Made by a program: the position numbers and the translations under genes. The notes beneath the pieces were generated by a model. That model had not been told where the DNA came from. It searched no databases and saw nothing but the letters and a program-made list of their open reading frames with translations. This document shows positions 8,280 to 15,348 of a stretch of 64,000 nt of DNA, piece by piece. Within the stretch, counting starts at the first letter, position 1; every line of letters starts with the position of its first letter. Source of the stretch: Amycolatopsis anabasis (GTDB taxonomy: Bacteria; Actinomycetota; Actinomycetes; Mycobacteriales; Pseudonocardiaceae). The stretch spans positions 52,938 to 116,937 of the forward strand of contig NZ_VTHK01000032.1 of assembly GCF_009765355.1 (NCBI RefSeq), read 5' to 3'.

Positions 8280-9564
8280 CCGGTTGCCGCTCGAGCTGGG
8301 TCCGGGTCCAGGCGAGGGCGACCGCGGTCCCGGCCACCGCGAAGAACACCGCGGCACCGATCAGCCACGGGTAGCCGACGCGCGCGACCAGGCCGAGGCC
8401 GGCGGAACTGACCACGATCCGGAGGATGCCGACCATCGACATCGGCAAGGTCACGTCGGTGGCCGCCGAGGATTTGCGGGCGAGATCCATGGAAACCGTC
8501 GAGACCCAGGTGAGCTTCGCGCCGTAGGCGACCGCCCCGGCGATCAGCGCGGCCGTGGTCAGCCCCGGGCTGTCGTGCCCGGTGGCGAGCGGGAGGAGCG
8601 CCGCCGTCGCCGCGACCGCCAGCACGCCGGCCACCAGCGCCGGTCGCGTTCTGCCGTACCGGGTGATGGCCGCGCCGGCGGCGAGCGCGGCGAGGATCTG
8701 GGTCCCGGTCGCCAGCGTGTACTGGACGAACGCGATCCGGTCCAGCGACCACCCGGCGGCGAGCAGCATGGGGGACTGGGGCACGTTCGCCAGCCAGTCG
8801 CCCAGGACGAACAGCGGGATCACCAGCACCGTCCAGGTGGCGGTTCGCCGGCGGCGGAAGAAGCTGAACAGCGCCAGCCACTGCGCGGCGCCGCGTTCCG
8901 GCCGCCCGGCCGGTGGTTCGGCGAGGCGGGCGAGCACGAGCAGCGGGATGCCGAACACCGCGGCGAGGGCGAACAGGGTGGTGGTCCAACCGGCGCGCGC
9001 GTAGAGCAGGAGGGCGCCGCCGGAGCCGATGATGATGGACAGGCTCGCGGCCGCGACCTGGATCCCGTTCGCGATGCCGTGGTCGGCCGCGGGCAGCATC
9101 CGCACGGCCAACCCGTTGATGGCGGTGTCGTGGAACGCCGAGAGCGCCAGGACGGCCGTCAGCAGGGCCAGGACCGCGGCCAGGTTCGCGATCGGATCCA
9201 GCAGGGCGACCCCGGCCAGGATCAGGATCATCGCGATCTGGGTGAGTACCAGCCAGCCGCGGTAGTGGCCGAGCCGGGGTGAGCCGAACCGGTCCACCAG
9301 CGGGCCGATCAGGAACCGGGCGAAGTAGATCATCCCGAGCAGGTTGATCAGGGCCACGGTGTTCAGCGAGACTCCCCGGCTGAGCAGGATGGTGCCCAGC
9401 GCGGCCAGGAAGAACGAATAACCGATGTCGCTCACCAGGTACAGCGAACCGATGACCAGCAACCGCCGCCGCCGCGACGACCCGGACCGGTCGCCGTGCC
9501 TCGCCGGATCATCGGGATTCGCCGGCGCGGCACTCCGTTGGGTTCCGGGGTCCGTTCCGGTCAT
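8257..9564 (-). CDS. MFS transporter, AmpG / RhtX-FptX-like
   Basis: A 435-aa integral membrane protein with about 12 hydrophobic segments after a short, charged, Arg-rich N-terminus. The cytoplasmic loop PLVDRFGSPRLGHYRGWLV and the AFHDTAINGLAVRML region resemble the AmpG and RhtX/FptX branch of MFS carriers. RhtX and FptX import siderophores, which would fit this locus, but I cannot exclude drug or metabolite efflux. ATG 9564 has an AAGGAG ribosome-binding site. It is divergent from the TetR gene, the classical arrangement of a repressor and the carrier it controls. Confidence 0.8.
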   Translation of the reverse strand: MTGTDPGTQRSAAPANPDDPARHGDRSGSSRRRRLLVIGSLYLVSDIGYSFFLAALGTILLSRGVSLNTVALINLLGMIYFARFLIGPLVDRFGSPRLGHYRGWLVLTQIAMILILAGVALLDPIANLAAVLALLTAVLALSAFHDTAINGLAVRMLPAADHGIANGIQVAAASLSIIIGSGGALLLYARAGWTTTLFALAAVFGIPLLVLARLAEPPAGRPERGAAQWLALFSFFRRRRTATWTVLVIPLFVLGDWLANVPQSPMLLAAGWSLDRIAFVQYTLATGTQILAALAAGAAITRYGRTRPALVAGVLAVAATAALLPLATGHDSPGLTTAALIAGAVAYGAKLTWVSTVSMDLARKSSAATDVTLPMSMVGILRIVVSSAGLGLVARVGYPWLIGAAVFFAVAGTAVALAWTRTQLERQPVSSGGWT

Positions 9565-9591
9565 CGGGGCTCCTTCCGAGTTTTAGCGAAA

Positions 9592-9649
9592 ATGAATGTC
9601 ATATACGCGGTAACGTTGGGCGTCTCGGCCGATAGGCTGAGCGGTAACG
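9592..9649. promoter_or_regulatory. Regulatory motifs between the MFS and tetR-type genes
   Basis: The 97-bp divergent spacer holds the short palindrome ATGAATGTCAT (9592-9602) and a direct repeat GCGGTAACG (9607-9615 and 9641-9649). The palindrome shares TGAnTGTC with the longer palindrome at 10314-10330. This fits one TetR protein acting at both places, but it is only motif similarity. Confidence 0.3.
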
Positions 9650-9661
9650 GAAGGGGACGAG

Positions 9662-10213
9662 GTGGCACGGACGAAGCCGGGCGAGCAGCGGCGGAGCGAA
9701 CTACTCGACGCGGCGGAATCGCTCGTGCTGCGCGACGGCATCGATTCCCTCACCGTCGACGACGTCACCGTCGGCGCCGGTGTCGCGAAGGGGACCTTCT
9801 ACCTGCACTTCACGAACAAGGCCGATCTCATCGGCGCGCTCCGGGACCGCTACCGGGAACGCTTCGTGAGCCGGCAGCGCGAGGCCGCGCGCACGGCCGA
9901 GGGCATCGCCCGGGTCGAACAGTGGATCCTGGCCGGTATCACCGAATACCTCGGTGACATCCGGCTCCACGACGTGCTGTTCCAGCACACCTCGCGGCCC
10001 GAGCAGCCGACCCCGAACCTCGCCGTCGACGCCCTGCGCGACCTGATCAAGGAAATCGGCGCCGGTGTCCCCGATCCGGAAGCCGCGGCGGTCGTCCTGT
10101 ACCACGCGATGCACGGCACCGCCGACCACATCCTGCACTTCCCCGGCGACCGGGAACGCATGCTGGCCGAAGTCACGCGTCTCTGCCGCGCGCTGCTGGC
10201 CGAGGTTCCCTAG
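9662..10213 (+). CDS. TetR-family transcriptional repressor
   Basis: A 183-aa TetR-type regulator. The N-terminal HTH is clear: LLDAAESLVLRDGIDSLTVD, then GVAKGTFYLHFTNKADLI. The rest is the helical ligand-binding and dimerisation domain, which gives no clue to the ligand. GTG 9662 is preceded by AAGGGGACGAG. It is divergent from the MFS gene and lies upstream of the ABC pair, whose leader contains a TetR-like palindrome. Likely targets are the MFS gene, itself and possibly the ABC operon. Confidence 0.92.
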   Translation: MARTKPGEQRRSELLDAAESLVLRDGIDSLTVDDVTVGAGVAKGTFYLHFTNKADLIGALRDRYRERFVSRQREAARTAEGIARVEQWILAGITEYLGDIRLHDVLFQHTSRPEQPTPNLAVDALRDLIKEIGAGVPDPEAAAVVLYHAMHGTADHILHFPGDRERMLAEVTRLCRALLAEVP

Positions 10214-10284
10214 CGCCGGGGCTGATCCGGCCACACTGTTCCTCCCCGTCTTCGGTGGTCACGGCCCTGGTCGAGGGCTGCGAA

Positions 10285-10303
10285 TTAGGTTAGCCTATCC
10301 TCT
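10285..10303. promoter_or_regulatory. Iron box 1 (DtxR/IdeR/DmdR-type)
   Basis: TTAGGTTAGCCTATCCTCT matches 16 of 19 positions of the actinobacterial iron-box consensus TTAGGTTAGSCTAACCTAA. It ends 84 nt upstream of the first ABC half-transporter start. Expected effect: Fe(II)-loaded repressor blocks the ABC pair when iron is plentiful. Confidence 0.85.
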
Positions 10304-10313
10304 TGAAGATAAG

Positions 10314-10330
10314 TGACTGACTGTCGGTCA
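10314..10330. promoter_or_regulatory. TetR-type palindrome next to iron box 1
   Basis: TGACTGAC-T-GTCGGTCA is a 17-bp palindrome with one mismatched pair, typical in size and spacing of TetR-family operators. It starts 10 nt after iron box 1 and 58 nt before the ABC gene, downstream of the tetR-type gene. It suggests a second, non-iron input to the ABC operon. Confidence 0.5.
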
Positions 10331-10387
10331 TTTCACGGGGACACTGGGACGTAGTGGCGTGAACTGACGACACGACGGGAAAGGCTC

Positions 10388-12220
10388 ATGACAACCACGG
10401 ACACGGCGACAACCACGGACCAGAACCGGGCGGCCCGGCCCGCCACACCCGACAAGCCGGCGCCGCCCGATCGGGACGCCCCGCGGCTGATGCGCGCCGG
10501 TGCGCTGGCCCGGCTGCTCCGCCCGGTGCGGACCCACCTGGTCGTCTGCGCAGTGCTCTCGGCGGTGGGCGCGGCGGTCGGGCTTGCCCCGTACGTGGCG
10601 GTCGCGGAGATCGCGCGCGCGGTGCTCGGCGCGGGCGGGGCGTCGGCGGCCACCGTGTGGACCTGGGTCGGCATCGGCGCGGCCGGTGCGTCCCTGCGGC
10701 TGGTGCTCGTCTTCGTGTCCTCCCGCCTCGGGCACTACGCCGACGCGGAGACGCTGCACCACCTGCGGGTGCGGATCGTGCGGCACCTGGGCGTCCTGCC
10801 GCTGGGCTGGTTCCGGGCGACCGGTTCGGGCGCGGTGAAGAAGGCGATGACCGACGATCTGGAGGAGATGCACCAGCTGATCGCCCACTCGCTGGGCGAG
10901 ATGGTGGGCGCGGCCTCCGCGATCGTCGTCGGTTTCGGCTACCTGGTGTTCGTGGACTGGCGGATGGCGCTGATCACCATCTCGGTCCTCGTCCTGATGG
11001 TGCTCTTCTTCCAGGTCGCGATGCGGTCGATGCCGGCCCACATGGCGCGCCTGTTCGCCGCCGAACGGCGGATCAGCACCGCCAGCGTCGAGTACGCCGA
11101 CGGGATCACCGTGGTCAAGACGTTCGGCATGGGCGGCCGCATGCTGGAGCGGTTCTCCGACGCGGTGCGCGAGCACTCCGCGGCGTTCAAGGCCTGGATC
11201 GACGAGGTGAAGTACAGCTCGGCGCTGGACCGGTTGCTCGCGTCGGAGATGGCGGTCCTGGGCGTGGTGATGATCGCCGGACTGGGTTTCGTGAGCGCGG
11301 GCTCGCTCACCGCCGCCGATCTGCTGCCGTTCCTGATCGTGGGTGTCGGGCTGCCGACCTCGATGGTGCCCGCGGTGCACGGTTCCCAGGGGCTGCGCAA
11401 GGGGCGGATGGCGGCCGGGCACATCGAGAGCCTGCTTTCCCGCGAACCGCTGCCCGAACCCGCGCGGCCTCGGCAGCCCCAAGGGCACCGCATCGAATTC
11501 GACCGTGTGACGTTCTCCTACGACGGCGTCACCAATGCGGTCAGCGAGATCACCGCGGTCTGCGAGCCCGGCACGGTCACCGCCATCGTCGGTCCCTCCG
11601 GCGCGGGGAAGTCCACTTTGGCCAGTCTGCTGCCGCGGTTCTACGACGTGACCGATGGCGCGATCCGCATCGGCGGCGCGGACGTCCGCGACCTCGCCTC
11701 GACGGATCTGCTGGCGTCGATGTCGCTGGTGTTCCAGGACGTCGTGCTGCTGCGCGATTCCGTCACCGAGAACATCCGCATCGGGCGTCCCGGCGCCACC
11801 GACGAGGAGGTTCGCGCCGCCGCCCGGGCGGCCCGCGTCGACCACGTGATCGAGCAGTTGCCGGACGGCTACGACACGGTGCTCGGCTCCGCAGGGGGCG
11901 GGCTGTCCGGCGGGGAGCGGCAACGCCTGACCATCGCCCGCGCGATCCTCGCGGCGGCGCCGATTGTCGTGTTGGACGAGGCTACCGCCGCACTCGACCC
12001 GGACAACGAGACGGCCGTGCAGGACGCGCTGGCCGAACTCGCCGCCGGGAAGACCGTGCTCGTGATCGCGCACCGGCTGCACACGATCGCGGGCGCCGAG
12101 CAGATCCTCGTCCTGGACGAAGGCCGCCTCGTCGAATCCGGCACCCACCACGAACTCATCGCGCGCGACGGGTTGTACGCCCGCATGTGGCGAGCCCAGC
12201 AGAACGGAGACCACGCATGA
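10388..12220 (+). CDS. ABC half-transporter (fused permease-ATPase), IrtA/YbtP-like
   Basis: A 610-aa type IV (exporter-fold) half-transporter. A hydrophilic Thr/Pro-rich tail (about 1-35) is followed by a six-helix membrane domain (about 45-335) and a C-terminal nucleotide-binding domain. Walker A is GPSGAGKS (from 402), signature LSGGERQ (506) and Walker B VVLDEATAALD with catalytic Glu531. It overlaps the next half-transporter by 4 nt (ATGA), so the two probably form a heterodimer. IrtAB and YbtPQ are importers with this fold that take up ferric siderophores, but exporters look the same. Iron box 1 and the SIP gene downstream favour ferric-siderophore import here. ATG 10388 follows GGGAAAGG. 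Confidence 0.9.
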   Translation: MTTTDTATTTDQNRAARPATPDKPAPPDRDAPRLMRAGALARLLRPVRTHLVVCAVLSAVGAAVGLAPYVAVAEIARAVLGAGGASAATVWTWVGIGAAGASLRLVLVFVSSRLGHYADAETLHHLRVRIVRHLGVLPLGWFRATGSGAVKKAMTDDLEEMHQLIAHSLGEMVGAASAIVVGFGYLVFVDWRMALITISVLVLMVLFFQVAMRSMPAHMARLFAAERRISTASVEYADGITVVKTFGMGGRMLERFSDAVREHSAAFKAWIDEVKYSSALDRLLASEMAVLGVVMIAGLGFVSAGSLTAADLLPFLIVGVGLPTSMVPAVHGSQGLRKGRMAAGHIESLLSREPLPEPARPRQPQGHRIEFDRVTFSYDGVTNAVSEITAVCEPGTVTAIVGPSGAGKSTLASLLPRFYDVTDGAIRIGGADVRDLASTDLLASMSLVFQDVVLLRDSVTENIRIGRPGATDEEVRAAARAARVDHVIEQLPDGYDTVLGSAGGGLSGGERQRLTIARAILAAAPIVVLDEATAALDPDNETAVQDALAELAAGKTVLVIAHRLHTIAGAEQILVLDEGRLVESGTHHELIARDGLYARMWRAQQNGDHA

Positions 12221-13956
12221 TCCGCCACCTCTACCGGCTGTGGCCGCACCCCGGGCTGCTGATCCGGCTGGGGCTGCTGCACGCCGTGCTAGCGGTCCTG
12301 CAGGGACTGCTGCTCGGCCTGCTGGTGCCGATCCTGCGGGCCCTGTTGCAGGCGCAGCCCGATTTCGCCGCGGCGAAGCCCTGGCTGATCCTGGGTGCGA
12401 TCGGCCTCGCCGTTTACGTGGTGCTCAACGTGATTTCCACACCCATCGGGTTCGCCGCCAGCGGCCAGCTCACCGCGCAGCTCCGCCACCACCTGATGCG
12501 GCATGTGACCACGTTGCCGCTGGGCTGGTTCACCGCCGAACACAAGACGCGGCTCGCCCGCACCGTCACCGCGGCCGCCGGTGGGGTCGGCCAGCTGGCC
12601 GTGACGATCGGGGCTCCGGCCATCACCTCGACGCTCGTGCCGCTCACCATCGTCGGGGTCACCTTCGCGGTGGACTGGCGGCTCGCCTTGGTGTTCCTCG
12701 CCATCCTGCCCGTCGCGCTCCTGACGCTGCGGCGGGCCGGCCGGATCGCCGGGGTCGCGGAACGCAAGCTGGACGCGGCGGCGACCGAAATCGCCGGGCG
12801 CGCCATCGAACTCGGCCAGGCGCAGACCGTGCTGCGCGCCGCGGGCCACGGCGCCACCGGCGGCACCCGGATGCGGAACGCGCTGGACGTGCACCGCCGG
12901 ACCTACCGGCAGGGGCTGAACCGGTCGATGGTTCCCGATCTGACCTACACCGGCGTGGTGATGGCCGGTTTCGTGGCCATTCTCGTGGTCGGCGCGCTGC
13001 TCCTGCTCAACGGAACCCTGATGATCGCCGACACGGTCGCGCTGCTCGTCCTGGCCGTGCGCTTCCTCGAACCGCTCGGCAACCTGATCGAACTCATCGG
13101 GGCACTGCGCGCGATGGACAACAACATCTCGCGCGTCGAGGCGATCCTGCACACCCCGGCGCTGCCGCACAGCCGGAATCCGGTGCGCCGCGTGCAGAGC
13201 GCCGACATCGAATTCGAGGACGTGACCTTCTCCTACGGGGACACCCCGGCCCTGTCGGAGGTGTCGTTCCGGTGCCGTCCCGGGACGACCACGGCGCTGG
13301 TCGGGCCGTCCGGCTCCGGGAAGACCACGGTCACCCGGCTCATCGCCCGGTTCTTCGACGTGGACTCCGGCAGCGTGCGGGTCGGCGGCGTGGACGTCCG
13401 CGAGTACGACCACCCCGTCCTCCTCGGCGATGTGGCCATCGTCTTCCAGGACGTCTACCTGTTCGACGACACCATCGAGGAGAACCTCCGGCTCGCCCAT
13501 CCGGAGGCCACCCGCGCCGAACTCGAGGCCGCGGCCGCGGCGGCGCGCCTGGACGAGGTCGTCGACCGGTTGCCCGACGGCTGGCAGACCCGGGTCGGCG
13601 AGGGCGGCGCGCAGCTCTCCGGCGGCGAACGCCAGCGGGTGTCCATCGCCCGCGCCTTCCTCAAACACGCCCGGATCGTGCTCATCGACGAGGCCGCCTC
13701 CGCGCTCGACCCGGAGAACGAGCGGGCCATCAGCCAGGCCATCGCGAACCTCGCCCAGGACCCGGACCGCACGGTGATCGTGATCGCGCACCGGCCGGCG
13801 ACCCTGGCCACCGCCGATCAGGTCGTCGCGCTCGACGGGGGCCGGGTCACCGAAGTCGGGACCCCGGCCGAACTCCGCGATTCCGCCGGGACGTTCGCCC
13901 GCCTGTACGACCAGTACGAACACGCGCGGAGCTGGCACATCACGGCGAAAGCCTGA
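12217..13956 (+). CDS. ABC half-transporter (fused permease-ATPase), IrtB/YbtQ-like
   Basis: A 579-aa partner of the preceding half-transporter. The membrane domain spans about 10-310. The nucleotide-binding domain has Walker A GPSGSGKT (from 363), signature LSGGERQ (467) and Walker B VLIDEAASALD (Asp491 followed by catalytic Glu). Both halves of this pair keep complete ATP sites, unlike the second ABC pair in the window. ATG 12217 is chosen over longer openings because it overlaps the upstream stop as ATGA and begins where the conserved RHLYRLWPHPG starts. The operon appears to end here; a structured repeat follows 15 nt downstream. Confidence 0.9.
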   Translation: MIRHLYRLWPHPGLLIRLGLLHAVLAVLQGLLLGLLVPILRALLQAQPDFAAAKPWLILGAIGLAVYVVLNVISTPIGFAASGQLTAQLRHHLMRHVTTLPLGWFTAEHKTRLARTVTAAAGGVGQLAVTIGAPAITSTLVPLTIVGVTFAVDWRLALVFLAILPVALLTLRRAGRIAGVAERKLDAAATEIAGRAIELGQAQTVLRAAGHGATGGTRMRNALDVHRRTYRQGLNRSMVPDLTYTGVVMAGFVAILVVGALLLLNGTLMIADTVALLVLAVRFLEPLGNLIELIGALRAMDNNISRVEAILHTPALPHSRNPVRRVQSADIEFEDVTFSYGDTPALSEVSFRCRPGTTTALVGPSGSGKTTVTRLIARFFDVDSGSVRVGGVDVREYDHPVLLGDVAIVFQDVYLFDDTIEENLRLAHPEATRAELEAAAAAARLDEVVDRLPDGWQTRVGEGGAQLSGGERQRVSIARAFLKHARIVLIDEAASALDPENERAISQAIANLAQDPDRTVIVIAHRPATLATADQVVALDGGRVTEVGTPAELRDSAGTFARLYDQYEHARSWHITAKA

Positions 13957-13971
13957 CGTCTCGCCGAAGTC

Positions 13972-14255
13972 GGGGTCGTGAGCGGTACGGGCGGTTCTGA
14001 CCGGTCTGACCACGCGTTGTCGGCTAAGAGGGACCGCCACGAGGCCGTGCTCGTCGGGGTGCCCGGGGGGACCTACCGAAATGGGGAACTCGGCCTACCG
14101 AAACGAGGGACTCGCACGTCCGAAACGGGGGACACGCGCCAGCGGGATCCCCGCCCGCCGCGAGTCCCTCGTTCTGGTCGCGTGTGTTCCCCGTTCCGGT
14201 AGGCGGAGGACACCACTGTGGCTTTCGGGGCGTTGAAGGTACCGCTCACGACCCC
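13972..14255. repeat. 284-bp structured element with 17-bp perfect terminal inverted repeats
   Basis: GGGGTCGTGAGCGGTAC (13972-13988) and its exact complement GTACCGCTCACGACCCC (14239-14255) bound this element. Inside are three degenerate direct units: CCTACCGAAATGGGGAACTC at 14072, CCTACCGAAACGAGGGACTC at 14094, and a GTCCGAAACGGGGGACAC unit at 14118. Inverted copies lie at 14160-14204. No clear target-site duplication or transposase is seen. A short open frame inside (13978-14202) is a by-product of the repeats. It looks like a MITE- or REP-like element; it may also stop transcription after the ABC pair. Confidence 0.75.
14102..14173. terminator. Stem-loop inside the repeat element, possible terminator
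   Basis: AACGAGGGACTCGC (14102-14115) pairs perfectly with GCGAGTCCCTCGTT (14160-14173). The loop contains a smaller hairpin, GCGGG-ATC-CCCGC (14142-14154). It would separate the ABC-pair operon from the SIP operon. Confidence 0.4.
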
Positions 14256-14385
14256 TGCTTTATGTAATGGCCAAAGGGAATAGGCAGTGGCGCCTGGTTG
14301 CCTGCCAGAACACGGAGGTGCTTGACTCCTGCTCTCGCTCCTGTCGATCTTGGTACCCCGGGAATCGGTGACACCGGCCTACCCC

Positions 14386-14404
14386 TATGGTTAGGCTAAC
14401 CTTT
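14386..14404. promoter_or_regulatory. Iron box 2, overlapping a likely promoter
   Basis: The 19-mer holds a perfect 13-bp palindromic core GGTTAGGCTAACC (14389-14401); outer positions are weaker (15 of 19 overall). It ends 56 nt before the SIP start. GTGACA (14368-14373) and TAGGCT (14392-14397), 18 nt apart, form a plausible promoter whose -10 lies inside the box, so bound repressor would block it. The stretch 14256-14385 shows nothing else I can support. Confidence 0.88.
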
Positions 14405-14460
14405 GTTGCTGGGTGGCCAGAGTCCGACGAAGTCGGCAGGTTGACGCTGGAGTTGTACGT

Positions 14461-15315
14461 ATGACCGCGATCCCGGGTTCCGCCGTTGGCGTCGAGCCGT
14501 TCCTGCACTTCGACGCCGAAGTCGTCGCGGTGACCAGAATCGGCGAACATCTGGTCCGGGTGACCTTCGGCGGGGACGGCCTGCGGGGCATCGCGACCGG
14601 CGGGCCGGATCAGCGGATCAAGGTGTTCCTGCCGCAACCCGGTTCCGGTGAGCTCGCGGTGCCGACCGGTGCCGACTGGTACGCGCGGTTCCGGGAGATG
14701 CCGGACGAGCGGCGGCCGGTCATGCGCACCTACACCATCCGCGCGTTGCGGCCCGGCGAGATCGACGTGGATTTCGTGTTGCACGGCGACACCGGGCCCG
14801 CGTCGCGGTGGGCGGGCCGGGCGAAACCGGGGGATCGGGCGATCATCTGGGGCCCGAACGCCGAACACGGTTCGCCGCTGGGCGCGGAATACGGTCCGGC
14901 CGAGGACACCGCGTGGCAGCTCATCGCGGGGGACGAGACGGCGTTGCCGGCGATCGGCGGGATCGTGGAGAGCCTCCCGGCCGGTGCGCGGGCCCTGGTC
15001 TTCGTCGAGGTTCCCGGGCTCGGCGACCGGCAGGACTGGCGCACAAGCGCCGAGGTCGAAGTGCGCTGGCTGCCGCGGGACGGCGTCCCGGCCGGGCGGA
15101 GCACCGCACTGGTCGATGCGATCCGCGCCGCGGACCTGCCCGAGGGGCCGGTGTACGCCTGGCTCGCCGGGGAAGCCGGTGGGGTGCGGGCGCTGCGCCG
15201 CCACCTGGTGCGCGAGCGCCTGATCGATCGCCGCCGGATCAGCTTCTGCGGCTACTGGCGGTACGGCAAGAACGAGGACGCTCCGCACGTGGCCGCCGAT
15301 CACCAGGACGACTGA
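14461..15315 (+). CDS. Siderophore-interacting protein (SIP), FAD-dependent ferric-siderophore reductase
   Basis: A 284-aa SIP-family flavoprotein (ViuB/YqjH group) that releases iron by reducing ferric siderophore in the cytoplasm. The N-terminal FAD-binding half contains the RxYT flavin motif (Arg89-Thr-Tyr-Thr92) after a typical WYARFREMPDERRPVM segment. The NAD(P)H-binding half ends in the family hallmark FCGYWRYGKNED. ATG 14461 is used, with GGAG about 10 nt upstream; an in-frame GTG further upstream would run into the leader near the iron box. It is the first gene of an iron-box operon with the ABC and FecCD transporters, which matches its role after uptake. Confidence 0.95.
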   Translation: MTAIPGSAVGVEPFLHFDAEVVAVTRIGEHLVRVTFGGDGLRGIATGGPDQRIKVFLPQPGSGELAVPTGADWYARFREMPDERRPVMRTYTIRALRPGEIDVDFVLHGDTGPASRWAGRAKPGDRAIIWGPNAEHGSPLGAEYGPAEDTAWQLIAGDETALPAIGGIVESLPAGARALVFVEVPGLGDRQDWRTSAEVEVRWLPRDGVPAGRSTALVDAIRAADLPEGPVYAWLAGEAGGVRALRRHLVRERLIDRRRISFCGYWRYGKNEDAPHVAADHQDD

Positions 15316-15348
15316 TCCGCGAAGAAGGCCGAACCGGGGGAACAACCG

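Noticed and set aside
10657..12216. Upstream extension of the second ABC half-transporter frame.
   Set aside because: Out-of-frame shadow of the first half-transporter; the real start is ATG 12217 at the ATGA overlap.
13978..14202. 74-codon open frame.
   Set aside because: Lies entirely inside the inverted-repeat element, with repeat-driven composition and no ribosome-binding site.
14072..14204. Repeated units resembling a small CRISPR array.
   Set aside because: The units are degenerate, unevenly spaced, partly inverted and lack unique spacers; no cas genes are present.
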